Notes: generated from the letters alone by a model not told the origin. A stretch of DNA of 64,000 nt from Dryocosmus kuriphilus (GCA_038277395.1 CM076193.1:95061583-95125582); one strand, 5' to 3'; counted from the first letter of the stretch, positions 33,735 to 45,320 are shown. Numbers and translations: made by a program.

Positions 33735-34434
33735 CTGAAGATTAAAAAAACACACACATTTTTTCCATTAATTTGTGTGTTCTGTGTTTAATTTTTAGTT
33801 ATTTTTTATTATTACTTACCTTAACAAATGAAAAGTAAAAATGGCTGCTCATACCATACAATATGGAATAAATGTTATTATAAAAACAACATTTTTATAA
33901 CAAGCTAAATATGTCCTTTTTACTTCAAATAAACACAAAAACTATTTTTCATTATTGTTTTTACTTATTTATTACATTTTTTAAACAAAATAAAAAACTA
34001 TGGAGCTTTGGCTTATGTGCAAATCTCAATAAATAATTTAACAGTTTTGTTTGAACGATACATAAATTTAATTTTGTTTATTAAAAATAATTGCTCATAG
34101 ATATATTTTTGTCATTTTTTCATTCTGCAAATTTAACGAAAAATAAGATTTAAATTTTATATAACTATATGAAATAGTTTTTTTTTTGCATAACTACTTA
34201 ATACTAATTGCAAATCGTACAAATAATTATATATTATTAAATATTTAATATTCTGAATGTAAATAATTTTGAATATTAGTTTGCACGCGTGATAATTCTT
34301 TTCGTAGTAACTCCGGTGGTAACTCATTTCTCTAAACTGTCTAAACTTTCATCATTTACCGACACGCAACGTCCGGAAATCTGGACTTACGAAGTAACTC
34401 AAGGTCGCATCGTGAAGGTGGCGCATTTATCAGT
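33735..34434 (-). other. Upstream region of the THAP exon
   Basis: This holds the 85 bp intron (33735-33819), a probable 5' non-coding exon just upstream (33820 rightwards) with a consensus GTAAGT donor, and beyond it AT-rich DNA with no recognised feature. Confidence 0.45.
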
Positions 34435-34438
34435 CCAA

Positions 34439-35690
34439 TGTAACGTCCGAGACTGAGTTTTACCGCGAAAATTTGAAATCGAGTTTTAATTTAAATTTAT
34501 CAACACTCAAGTGGGTTTTGTTTAATTCCACTCAAGAACTAAAAAGTCCTTTCGCCGAAGCAGAATGGAAATATGGGTTCCACCATCGATGTCCTCTCGA
34601 AAGCTTAATTAAAACGGAATAAAGAAAACTGGGTTTTTAAATATTAAATAAAAAAAACAGAATTGTGATAAAAGTTGAAATATAAATTTATTTGAATGAA
34701 ACCATTGCAAAAATCCGGTAAACTATTGGTACAGTCTCAACTTGTCAATTTCTCTAACTCGGACTTTAACTTTTCGAACCCCAAAAATATTCTAAGTCCC
34801 AACTACTGAATTTAATTTAGCGGAGTGACAAAGATTCGTAGTCGAAAGCGGATCGAAATCTGCTTGATGTCGCGGATCAATCTGAGCTCCCGCAGTGCTC
34901 GCGCAGGTCGCGAGAGCCTCCGCGCAACCCTTCCCCAAACCTTTTGTGGTTCATTAGCCAATTAGAAGTAGTCCTTGATCTGCATATGTCGCTGAAAATG
35001 ACCCTAGCTCGCGTTCCTAGAACGATTTCATGTTTATCCCGGACTGACGCCGTAAGTATCGCGTGACATTTTCCAGGGCGACAAACAGCCCTGATATCTT
35101 TGTTTCAACCTAAACATAGTGTCAAATAGTTTTGATTTAATATCTTTCTATAAGCTAAAGTTCTCTCTTATCACTACATAAATGTCTAATAACTTATAAT
35201 TATCATATACAGCGTAGTATTAATCCCGCCTAAATTCTCCGAATGTAACCATCTACTCTTACTATTTATCCTTTCGCATCCTGTTTCTACATGCTGGGTA
35301 TTCCTATTTATTAAAAATTCTGTTAACAATTTCCTTTCCCATCCATTTTCGAATTCCGTCACGTATCTAAAACATTTACATTATTTTTAAGTTCTAATTT
35401 ATTAATCGTAAACGTCCAAACCTCGTAGGCTATCTGAATCTTACTGAGAATTTCTATTGCATGTGGTACATTAATCCAACTCTGTATTATTATTCAATAG
35501 TCAATTCACCTTTGCATTGTCAATCTCTCTTTTTTTCACCCTTTTAACCCTTTAATTTTCGTTATTTACCTAGGAATCCGAACGGTTGGTCAAGTTCGTA
35601 TTTCGAGTTTCTGTGGGGTTTTTAGTGTCCAGGAGGTGCTGTCTTTAGTGGCGGAAGACAAAAATCAACAATCACGCGCCGATTCTTACA
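34439..35690 (-). repeat. Solo LTR (LTR0) of a gypsy-type family
   Basis: It begins TGTAACGTCCGAGAC at 34439 and ends GATTCTTACA at 35690. CCAA stands on both sides (34435-34438 and 35691-35694). Its end, with 'ccaggaggtgctg', matches the right end of LTR2 (40130-40191), and its middle resembles LTR1/LTR2 loosely. At 1252 bp it is close to LTR2 (1208 bp). It is a diverged member of the same family with no internal region. Confidence 0.7.
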
Positions 35691-35694
35691 CCAA

Positions 35695-36381
35695 TGTAAC
35701 GATCTCAACGAAATCGGCGGGAATTTTACTGTGTATTTGAATTGGAAATATTGATTTAGTTAATTAACGATGAATTATTGGGTTGTTTCCACTTCGAGAG
35801 GATGATTCTCCTCGCCCGGTCTCCGACGGGAAGATACCAACGATGATTGTCCAGGCTCCTCATGCAGAGTTGTGAGATTTCTATCTTAATAATTTAATTG
35901 CTGTCCAAAATTTTGATTATTGATAGTAAAATACTAAAATTAGGGTAACCGTAAATAATAAAAAGAGAATTCAAATGCAAATTGTGGTATTTATTGTACT
36001 GCAACCCCCCGAAAATTTTCTAAGTCCGAAAATTAAAATTTTAAGAGAAACAAGAGCAAAGATCACGCGTCGCGAGTCAGCCTAAATCTGCTGTCAAAAA
36101 TCGAAGTCTCTCGTGGGCTCCCGATCCGTGCAGGGATCTATGGAAGGTCCGCGCAATCCCAGTTGCACTCAATCAGTCATATTCAACCAATCAAATACCC
36201 TAATTTCACCCCATACTCGCCTAGGTATGATCCAAGAAATACGCAGATACATAAAACAAACACCGCTCCGTTTCGTTTGCAATGGAATGCGAACAACAAG
36301 ATTTTTACACGTTAGGCACGTTTCCCATTTCACGCTTCACTATTAAAAACGCCAAATAATTTATAATCATAAAAATTATCT
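35695..36381 (-). repeat. 3' LTR (truncated)
   Basis: This matches 38984-39662 with about 20-25 differences visible by eye, from TGTAACGATCTC to 'aaaattatctc'. It lacks the remaining ~530 bp present in the 5' LTR. Confidence 0.85.
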
Positions 36382-36682
36382 CAGGGTTGGTAACGGACAT
36401 TTTCACTAACTGTTTTTTCCTTGCTTTGATACAAATGTTTACATTTGAATTTTCCGGTGCAAATGAAAAAGTACCTAATGGATGTTGTATTTCCTTTTCT
36501 TTCAGATGTATCGACGTATCTTTAAGGAATGGCATTCCGACTATACCGTCACCCGGCAATGGCAGTTCATCGGGGACTACTTGAAAGGAACACGAATTAC
36601 CTTTTACCCTTATCAGTACTTCATCCAATGTGATAACTGATTTTCCTCCTATTCCACTCAAAATAAACTTACACCAATCCAA
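36382..36682 (-). pseudogene. Aspartic protease remnant of the gypsy-type element
   Basis: The minus-strand frame reads a CxFQVVPDELPLPGDGIVGM-type stretch, the conserved C-terminal half of gypsy proteases (…DGIxGxxFL). The DTGA catalytic half is absent between it and gag, so a second small deletion or truncation is likely. The C-terminal residues of the 125-codon frame come from LTR sequence and are not protein of this gene. Confidence 0.65.
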
Positions 36683-36690
36683 TGAACTTA

Positions 36691-38228
36691 TTACCCGTTT
36701 AAATTTCGTTTTTGTTCGTGTTTATTTTTCGCAACCCTTTTTGCTAATTTGTCGCAATCTTTTATAGCATGGTCGGTGCCCTTACAATATTTACAAAATT
36801 TCCCATCTTTTTCTTGATCACTATCCTTAGTGCATTCCCGCGCAAAATGTCCTGGCTGTCGACACCTAGAACAGAGAGGAACGGAGCCGACACTCGGGCA
36901 ATCCCTCGCTACATGCCCCGCCTTTGAACGCTTGCGACAAATTATTGAAGATTGAGAAACGGGCATGGCACAACCCCTTTCAAAGTGACCCGGCACGCCG
37001 CAGCGACAACAGATCACATGTGACAGGGCCCCTTGCCGCCCACCTCTCTCTCCTCCACGTCCGGCGGCTCCACCCCCCCCCCCCCCCCTGACACCACCCC
37101 GCGATCCTTGTGTATTTGCAATAATTATTTCATTCACTTTTTCCCTTCCAACCCCCACCATATTTAGTCATGCGTTTCCTCTATAAGGCCTGAATCTATT
37201 ACCCTGATATGATTTCCCTCTATTTGATGTTGCTCCTTCAATTCTATCACCTTTTTCGGTTTCCCTATTTTTTGAAAGATCTTTTGCATATTTAATTTCC
37301 CATTCAGCTGATCTCCCTATCAATATTGCATCCTGAAGAGATCAGGGTCTTTCCATCCTTACTCTTAACACCATTCGCGGAGCCAGTCCCATAATAAAGT
37401 TTTCGCACGCAGTGTCCCTAGCTGATTTAATCATAGGATTAGTATTTTCGACTCCATTTTTCTCCTCAATTAATTCAATTACATTCTTTAACAGGTCACT
37501 AACTCGGTCACCGTAATCTTGAACTGTTTCGTTGAATTTCTGAGCGACGGTAGCTAAAAAGGAGTTGAGCTGACTAAGATTTCGGTGTTCTGTAAAAATA
37601 TTCTTTAAATGCTTCAGTAATTCTTCTAGAGTATATATTTCTCTATCTAATAATGCATTATATGCACTTCCGAAAACCCTAGATCTGATTATTAAAAACA
37701 AATGTTGTCTATCTCTACTCGAGATTGAATTTCGAGCGTAAATACAATCTCGAATGAACCAGCTCACTGGAATATTTTTTCCATCAAAATATTTTGGAAG
37801 GAACTCCAAGGCAGCTTTAAAAGGAATTAGGTATTGCGGTTCGAGTGCAGGTAATGTAAACAATCCCGATGCATCTAGGTTCGCACCCGGCGGGTGACTT
37901 CCTGAAATATATTCCTGCGATCCCCCCAAACCTGCTTGTAAAGATCCACTGGGAGTATTATTTAGATCAATCGCTTGTATTTCGCGCGTTATATTTCGTA
38001 CTCCCCGATTGATGTATGGGGTCGTGTTTCGTAAATAGGGGTAGACATCGAGACAGGAACTAAACCACCCGGCACCGTGAGGGGGTTTTCTGATTCGCGC
38101 ATATTTACACTCGGAATTATCTGATCAGGTAATGTATTCGTAACCCGTTCAACATTATCATCCCCATCATTAATAATTTCTCGGTCATTTCCGTTGCCAT
38201 TATTCACTATGCTACTTCGATCAGCCAT
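36691..38228 (-). pseudogene. Gag polyprotein with four CCHC zinc knuckles
   Basis: Met at 38228 (MADRSSIVNNGNGNDREII) starts the gene; a frameshift near 37960 leads to the main frame (37929-37342) with the capsid-like LEFLPKYFDGKNIPVSWFIR, and a stop plus shift near 37350-37160 leads to the nucleocapsid frame (37161-36691). There a Gly/Arg-rich linker, including a poly(C) tract at about 37073-37089, precedes four C-x2-C-x4-H-x4-C boxes: CRCGVPGHFERGC, a second with Arg in place of the second Cys (CRKRSKAGHVARDC), CSRCRQPGHFAREC and CKYCKGTDHAIKDC. Gag packages element RNA into particles. Broken by several shifts. Confidence 0.8.
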
Positions 38229-38983
38229 TTTCTTTTGAAATTTATTCCTTAAGATTTATCTAACCTCCTAAACCCACTAATCCCGAGAAATAAAGAGGAA
38301 AAAAAAATAAAAATCGAAATAAAATATCAAGGAAAACCGGAGAGAGACTGGTTACATAAATTATTTATTTCTGCGAACTGACTCACCTTCCGAAGTTCTC
38401 GATGAGATGGCTAGCTATTTTTAAATTCCGCACTTTCCAAAAATTTCAAAATTTCTTAAAAATTCATCACTCACTCATACACTTAAACACACTTGTACTA
38501 TCACTTTACGCGAGCTAGCCTCCTGAGATTCTGCTAATCCCTTTTCCCCTTTTGCGAAAATTAATGCTCCTTGGTCCTATTCAGCCTGCGGTGACAGAGA
38601 GGCATTTTTATTTAAATTTTTTTTTCGTGGTCTCTTCCACCACCGTTTGCGAGTCCCTGGAAATTTTTGACACGCGGGTTACGTTTAATTTCCGCCCGGA
38701 AATCCCTCGACGTCCTCAGAAAATTGTCCCCTTTTTTTCCAGATTTCCTCACAAGGAATTTAAGAAGTTTTTTTTTTTAATTTTGTTGAGAATTGGACTG
38801 ACTCCTTCGTTTAATTTGGTTAAATCTGTTTATGAAGGTCCTCACAAAGTTTGCAAATTTTGTCACACGATGTCACTTAACTTCACTATGGTAATATTCC
38901 TTTGTGTACAAGTTTTTATTTTATTTGGGATTCCACCGCAGCGAGTTTGTGGCAATCCCACTTCTGACACCAAAATATTGTCC
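38229..38983 (-). promoter_or_regulatory. 5' leader with primer-binding site
   Basis: Between gag and the 5' LTR. On the minus strand TGGTGTCAGAAGTGGGAT (plus 38955-38972), 11 nt from the LTR edge, fits the position and TGG start of a tRNA primer-binding site. The plus-strand frame at 38552-39043 is unsupported. Confidence 0.6.
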
Positions 38984-40191
38984 TGTAACGGTCTCAACGA
39001 AATCGGCGGGAATTTTACTGTGAATTTGAATTGGAAATATTGATTTAGTTAATTAACGATGAATTATTGGGTTGTTTCCACTCCGAGAGGATGACTCTCC
39101 TCGCCCGGTCTCCGACGGGAAGATACCAACGATGATTGTCCAGGCTCCTCGTGTAGAGTTGTGAGATTTCTATCTTAATAATTTAATTGCTGTCCAAAAT
39201 TTTGATTATTGGTAGTAAAATACTAAAATGAGGGTAACCGTAAATAATCAAAAGAGAATTCAAATGCAAATTGTGGTATTTATTGTACTGCAACCCCGAA
39301 AATTTTCTAAGTCCGAAAATGACAATTTTAAGAGAAACAAGAGCAAAGATCACGCGTCACAAGTCAGCCTAAATATTCTGTCAAAAATCGAAGTCTCTCG
39401 CGGGCTCCCGATCCGCGCAGGGATCTATGGAAGGTCCGCGCAATCCCACTTGCACTCAATCAGTCATACTCAACCAATCAAATACCCTAATTTCACCCCA
39501 TACTCGCCTAGGTATGATCCAAGAACTACGCAGATACATAAAGCAAACACCGCTCCGTTTCGTTTGCAATGGAATGCGAACAACAAGATTTTTACTCGCT
39601 AGGCACGTTTCCCATTTCACGCTTCACTATCAAAAACGTCAAATAATTTATAATCATAAAAATTATCTCGAATTTTATACTCAAATTTCACATAAAAATC
39701 TAGAGAAATCTAGTTATAACCGATTTCTATACAATGCATATTCTGTATTATTAGTGCCAAACCCGAGAATGCCTATAACCCTATTTTCTTTGGGCCTTTT
39801 ATAACCCTTCCGCTCTACTCTCAAACTTACTTTCTTTCCCACACTCATATTCATTTCCGCATTCCCAACTAGCTGAAAACATACATTTAATTATTCATTC
39901 CAACATGTATTATTATCTGGAATTAATTAGAAAATTCCTTACCCTAACGAGTCAGTTCGCATTTGTCGAAAAGTACCAAGTCTCTCTCTCTCTGTATACA
40001 TTTTTACCCATATTCCAACTTTCATATACTTATTTTATTTTCATTGATTCAAAAAAGCGTTCGATTAAATTCCTATATTCCTAAAATCATCGATAATTTA
40101 CTCTAAAATATTTCGCGTTATTATAAACGCCCAGGAGGTGCTGCCCCTAGCGGACTATCAGGGTATCAAATTACAATCGCGGATTGTTACA
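38984..40191 (-). repeat. 5' LTR (LTR2), 1208 bp
   Basis: Read on the plus strand it runs TGTAACGGTCTC … GGATTGTTACA, with inverted TGTAAC/GTTACA ends. CCAA follows at 40192-40195. The first ~680 bp match LTR1. Confidence 0.85.
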
Positions 40192-40254
40192 CCAATTTTT
40201 ACGAATTCTCGTTTTCCACAGCATGAGCAATCTCCCCCCTCATCCCTGCTGATA

Positions 40255-41205
40255 GTCATAAGGTTGCGCGTTCGATTCTCGCTAATCCTTCTTTTAAAAT
40301 TTTTTTTTTTTTTATCAAAATGCTTGCTTATTTAATTTTTTGAATAACATTGAACAAAGTTATACCATGTAATGATTAATTATAGGTTATTTTGAATAAA
40401 AACTCTGTGTTTCGTATTTTTATGATCACTTGTTTTGACAATTGTGCGTTTTACTAAAACTGTTTATTTTTCAATAGTTTCTAGTCTTTATGTTTTTAAA
40501 TTAAAGTAGTAACAATGTGTTTCAAAGGAAAATTTCAAAAAATACAAAATTAAAATGTTTTCTGCAAACTAAAAAAAAAAAACACATAAGTCATAATGTT
40601 CAATGTTATTCGAAAATGAAATTGATTTTTTTTTATTATCATTTTAACTTTAGAATATTTAAAATGAATTAAAAAATAAATCATAGATAATGAAAAATGT
40701 AACCACTTGAAAGTAATAGATATTAACCTAACCTCAAAATGCCATGCATATATATCCAATATATTTTAACTTTACAAACCTCCAGTGTCTTATAATTTAC
40801 TCGCTGTAGAATCAGATCGTCTAAAATATTTCATAAGAATTCCTGAAAAACATAATGATTAAATATTTCAAAACTTCATTATATGTATATTTGAAGTCTT
40901 TCTGCTACATTTGAAAAATTCATATTTGAGGCCTTTCTGTTAAATGCTATCTTCATTATCAAGTATTAGACCAATGAGAACAGAGATAAAAATGTAACGT
41001 CAGCTAACTTCTCACGTTAACCCTGATTTTATTAAAAATGAAAAATTAACTCCATCCTCCAAATGCCTTCAAAGGCTTAAAGGTCGAAACCGATCAGTCG
41101 CGAACGCGAAGTCGGCTATCATCGGTGAGTGCTCCAATCGTTCGTATTCGTGCATTTTCGGCTTAAACCGAGCAGCTTGCAACAAGGACAACTCCTACCC
41201 GACTC
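40255..41205 (+). repeat. Left arm of a ~3.8 kb inverted-repeat structure
   Basis: This is an inverted match to 42845-44046, from the tRNA-like 'gcgttcgattctcgctaa' at the outer edge, through 'aaattaaaatgttttctgc' and 'ctcattggt'-type sequence (here 'attagaccaatgagaac' at 40969-40985), to the GAACGCGAAGTCGGCTATC module at 41103. It lacks the 288 bp MITE present in the right arm. Confidence 0.75.
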
Positions 41206-42480
41206 TGTGTTAAAATAATGACTGAATTCAGAGCCATCTACCACCATCAACGGAACTACACTTCAATGTGTAGGTGCATATAGTATACATGAATGGTTTG
41301 GATGTGTTAAATAAAATTCTATATCTGAAATAAATTAAAGAAATAATTTTAAATTAAAGAAATATTACTCGGAAAATAAAAAAAAATAATATTTTCTCCA
41401 TACCTCGGTCGAAAGTACGTACTTTCGTCCCTAATATCAGAGACGAAAGTTCAACATTTACTCCCTGTGGGAAGTACACGCGCGCCCTCTATAACGGCGG
41501 GAGGAAAGAATCATACCTCGGTCGAAAGTACGTACTTTCGTCCCTAATATCAGAGACGAAAGTAACGGCGGGAGGAAAGAATTTCTCATGTGTATTAAAA
41601 CTAATTCTTAACCTCTGTCATTGCTGTTGTTACCTCTAACCTTAGAAGTAGTTGTCAATGTTGTTTTGTCGTCAATTATAAATTTTATAATAAATATAAT
41701 ATAATGTTTAGACTAGTGAAATACAGACATCTTTAACAAAGTGGAATTAATTTATTTTAGAAAAATATTATTAGACTTGACTCTTCGAATGTATTGGGAT
41801 GCCTGCCCCCACGACCAGCAGCACTTGCTTCGCTCGTGCCGCAAATGTCAGGGGCAGGCATCAATAACATGCTTATCAACATTTAAAGTAAAAAAAAAGT
41901 AAAATTAATAACGTACTTTCGACCGGCTATGAAGAAAAATCGTATACACTACGTGGCCCAAAAGTTGAAATCTCGGTCCGTGTAGTGTAATATACTATTT
42001 TTATCATTTGATCACATTTCCCGAATAATATTTTGTTAATTTAACACTAATTCTACAATTTATTTCTTATTTAAAATTTTATGCAACCCACCCAAAACAT
42101 CGATGTATGCATATATAATTCGGATTAATCAATGCAATTATATTTGCAATTATGACAACGTTCTTGTCTCGCGGAACATCCTTTCACTACACATTTTCTT
42201 CGATCCATTGCAGAATTAATATCACAATAAAAATTTTTCACACTGCTTTTGAAACCTTTTGATGCCTTTCGACGCTTTCGACGCATAACCTCACATAATC
42301 TCACATCACAGCAAATTCAAAAAATATTACGGCCATACTGTTTCACGCAATCTTCTTTCCTATTGGCTCTTTTCATTACTATCCTAGTGCCACCTACCAC
42401 CATCACCGCAACTTATCTACACCCTCTTTGCCCCGCCTATATTCTCTCCTTGGCCATTTTTAACTTGAGAGTCGAGTAGG
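41206..42480 (+). other. Central region of the inverted-repeat structure
   Basis: It contains the palindrome GAAAGTACGTACTTTC twice (41411-41426, 41524-41539; direct-repeat period 113 bp) and a half-copy ACGTACTTTCGACCGG at 41911-41926, facing the first. This suggests a short TIR element at about 41407-41926. No coding region is supported; the 76-codon frame near 42249 is not recognised. Confidence 0.55.
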
Positions 42481-42483
42481 CCT

Positions 42484-42955
42484 GGTCACGAACGCGAAGT
42501 CGGCTATCATCGGTGAATGCTCCAATCGTTCGTGTTCGTACATTTTCGGCTTACACGAGCAGCTTGTAATAAGGACAACTCACCGACTCACCGTTCGTTT
42601 TCGTTCGTGCATTTTCGACTTTACACGAAGCGGCAGCTTGGGAGAGACGAAGAAACCTAGTTCCTTGTCTCACACATTACTTCGTCGCGATGTTGGGGCC
42701 AGGCCTCGGATATTTGAAAAAGAGACCCGAGCAACTCGGTGGGGATAGCCCCACCTCCGCGACGAAGTAATGTGTGAGACAAGGAACTATGTTTCTTCGT
42801 CTCTCCAAGCTGCCGCTTCGTGTAAAGCCGAAAATGCACGAACGGTGAGTCGGAGAGTTGTCCTTGTTACAAGCTGCGCTCGTGTAAGCCGAAAATGCAC
42901 GAAAAAGAACGATTGGAGCACTCACCGACGATAGCCGACTTCGCGTTCGCGACTG
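42484..42955 (+). repeat. Snap-back palindrome, ~200 bp arms
   Basis: The left arm, about 42488-42689 ('gaacgcgaagtcggctatc' to 'cattacttcgtcgcg'), is inverted at 42757-42950 with a ~67 bp spacer. The arms include 'cacgaagcggcagcttgg' and 'ttgtctcacacattacttcg'. A third, direct copy is at 45008-45220. Confidence 0.75.
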
Positions 42956-44046
42956 ATCGGTTTCGACCTTGAAGCATTTGTAGGCATTTCGAGGATGGAC
43001 TTGATTTTTCATTTTTAATAAACTCGGCGTTAACGTGAGAAGTTAGCTGACGTTACATTTTTATCTTTGTTCTCATTGGTCTAATCAGTGCCGGCCCTGG
43101 GGTAGAGCGAGAGGAGCGGTCGCTGTAGGCGCCAGATGGCAAGGAGCGCCAAAAAGCTAAATGCGAAAAACAACTTCCAGCGCAAAGTAAAATTTTGATG
43201 GCGCCTTTTGAGAGGCGCGCGAGTAATGTTGCCAGATCAGATTTTTAAAAATCCTCAGGGCTATTTATTTAACATAAAACCGAAGTAGAATTTACGTGAA
43301 GTGAAAGCGTCGACCAAACGGCGCCGAAAGACAAATCTCGCTCTACCCTGATCAAAGGCTAGGGCCGGCGCTGGGTCTAATACTTGATAATGAAGATAGC
43401 ATTGAACAGAAACGCGTCAAATATGAATTTTTCAAATGTAGCAGAAAGACTTCAAATATACATGTAATGAAGTCTTGAAACATTTAATCATTATGTTTTT
43501 CTACAGCGAGTAAATTATAAGACACTGGAGATTTGTAAAGCTAAAATATATTGGATATATATGTATGGCATTTTGAGGTTAGGTTAATATCTGTTACTTT
43601 CAAATGATTTCTTCTTCATTATCTATGATTTATTTTTTAATTAATTTTAAATATTCTAAAGTTAAAATGATAATGAATAAAAAAAAATCAATTTCATTTT
43701 CGAATAACATTGAACATTATGGCTTATGTGTTTTTTTTTTTAGTTTGCAGAAAACATTTTAATTTTGTATTTTTTGAAATTTTCGTTTGAAACACATTGT
43801 TCCTACTTTAATTTAAAAACATAAAGACTAGAACAAACTATTGAAGAATAAACAGTTTTAATAAAACGCACAATTGTCAAAAGAAGTGATCAAAAAAATA
43901 TGATAGAGTTTTTATTCAAAATAACCTATAAATAATCATTACATGGTATAATTCTATTCAATGTTATTCAAAAATGAAATAAACAAGCATTTTGATAAAT
44001 AAAAAAAAAAACTTTAAAAGTGGGTTTAGCGAGAATCGAACGCGGA
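42845..44046 (-). repeat. Right arm of the ~3.8 kb inverted-repeat structure
   Basis: The inverse of 40255-41205, interrupted by a MITE at 43086-43373. Its outer end carries the same tRNA-like 3' half on the minus strand (44015-44046). Confidence 0.75.
43086..43373 (+). mobile_element. 288-bp hAT-type MITE
   Basis: The ends CAGTGCCGGCCCTGG and CCGGCGCTG are inverted, with GGTAGAGCGAG mirrored internally. An exact 8-bp duplication GGTCTAAT flanks it (43078-43085, 43374-43381). CAG…CTG ends with an 8-bp TSD are typical of non-autonomous hAT elements. The opposite arm (40969-40985) preserves the uninterrupted site. Confidence 0.92.
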
Positions 44047-44818
44047 TAAACGTTAATTTAATTCTTTCTAATTAGTTCACAAAATAAATTGACATAATAA
44101 ATTGTTTTATTTCCTTCATGTGGAATATAAGTTTTGAAATTTTAATTCTAATCAATTCAAGTCTGCCTCCCTAGAATGAAAATTATTTTAATTCACACAT
44201 TTGAATAGATTTCATCTGTAATGTATTCTCCTCAATGTTAGCAGAGATTAATGCACTTTTAACACGTTTAAATAAATTATTAAAATATAAATTTGAATAT
44301 TTTTCGAATGTATGTAAGTTATAAAACGATTTAATAATGAAAAAAGTAGGTTACATAAATGCATCAGAAATATGCAATAGTAATTGGTAATGATAATTGA
44401 TAATAATCAGGTGTAATTATTTTCAATAATTGTAATAATTTTCCTTGCATTATAAATAAATAATTATTACTTATAAATGCTATAATATGACAATATAATA
44501 CAAAATATTTATTAATGAGAAAACAATCCATAAATTTCAATTCGATATAGCGTTCTCAAAGTGAAATTATTTTAAGCTTTTCTATTCCTGCTTTTACATT
44601 CTTCTACTTTTTAATTCTTTTTAATCCGCTTCCGTTAAATTTTACTAATAAGGGGACCTTTAGGTATGGTGTTTTTTGTTTGAATTGATACTCTCGTCAA
44701 TGAAAGGTACGTACCAGAGGTTTTCTGAGAAAAATCAAAAAGACGCAATTCTAGCTCATTTTCGAGAAAAATGCATTTCAAAACTTGCGAACGCATGTTC
44801 ATCGAGCTATTGTAATAG
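44047..44818. other. AT-rich stretch, nothing recognised
   Basis: No gene or repeat is supported. The 77-codon minus frame at 44635 is not recognised. Confidence 0.4.
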
Positions 44819-44819
44819 T

Positions 44820-44975
44820 ATTTCCAAGCGTCGGTAGCTCCCTGGTAGAGTGCTTGGCTGATAGTCACAACGTTGCGCGTTCGATTCTCGCTAAACCCAC
44901 TTTGAAGTTTTTTTTTTTTTATTTATCAAAATGCTTGTTTATTTCATTTTCGAATAACATTGAATAGAATTATTA
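44820..44975 (+). repeat. tRNA-derived (SINE-like) repeat
   Basis: A tRNA-like head has a D-arm GCTCCCTGGTAGAGT (box A-like) and a T-arm GCGCGTTCGATTCTCGC (box B-like), followed by a poly(T) tract and 'atcaaaatgcttg'. The acceptor ends do not pair and the anticodon stem is poor, so it is not a working tRNA gene. The 3' half and tail also occur at 40249-40330 and inverted at 43975-44046. Confidence 0.6.
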
Positions 44976-45002
44976 TTATTATTATTTATTATTATTATAG
45001 AA

Positions 45003-45320
45003 TTATCAGTCGTGAACGCGAAGTCGGCTATCGTCGGTGAGTGCTCCAATCGTTCTTTTTCGTGCATTTTCGGCTTACACGAGCGCAGCTTGTAACATGG
45101 ACAACTCTCCGACTCACCGTTCGTGGATTTTCGACTTTACACGAAGCGGCAGCTTGGGAGAGACGAAGAAACATAGCTCCTTGTCTCACACATTACTTCG
45201 TCGCGGAGGTGGGGCTATCCCCACCAAGTTGCTCGGGTCTCTTCTTCAAATATCCGAGGCCTGGTTGGGGCTATCCCCACCAAGTTGCCCCGGCCTCTTT
45301 TTCAAATATCCGCACTGCAG
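45003..45320 (+). repeat. Direct copy of the snap-back module with a duplicated end
   Basis: It matches 42488-42735 from 'gaacgcgaagtcggctatc'. At its end the stretch 'ggggctatccccaccaagtt' occurs twice (about 45211 and 45266), each followed by a 'gcctcttttt'- or 'gtctcttctt'-type tail and 'caaatatccg'. Confidence 0.65.

Larger units (their letters stand above)
35695..40191 (-). mobile_element. Internally deleted gypsy-type LTR retrotransposon
   Basis: Transcription runs right to left. The 5' LTR is 38984-40191, the primer-binding region follows, then gag (38228 to 36691), a protease remnant (to about 36382) and a truncated 3' LTR (35695-36381). CCAA flanks both outer edges (35691-35694, 40192-40195). 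All reverse transcriptase, RNase H, integrase and any envelope are missing. The junction near 36381-36382 joins the middle of the LTR directly to protease sequence. Confidence 0.85.

Noticed and set aside
38552..39043. 163-codon plus-strand frame
   Set aside because: It lies antisense in the leader and LTR of the gypsy-type element and includes the LTR edge; no domain is recognised.
42657..43012. Minus-strand frames of 60 and 111 codons
   Set aside because: They fall in the snap-back palindrome, so the same sequence reads on the opposite strand at 45037; not independent evidence of coding.
44820..44895. Functional tRNA gene
   Set aside because: D-arm and T-arm are present but acceptor ends do not pair and the anticodon stem is poor; part-copies elsewhere mark a repeat.
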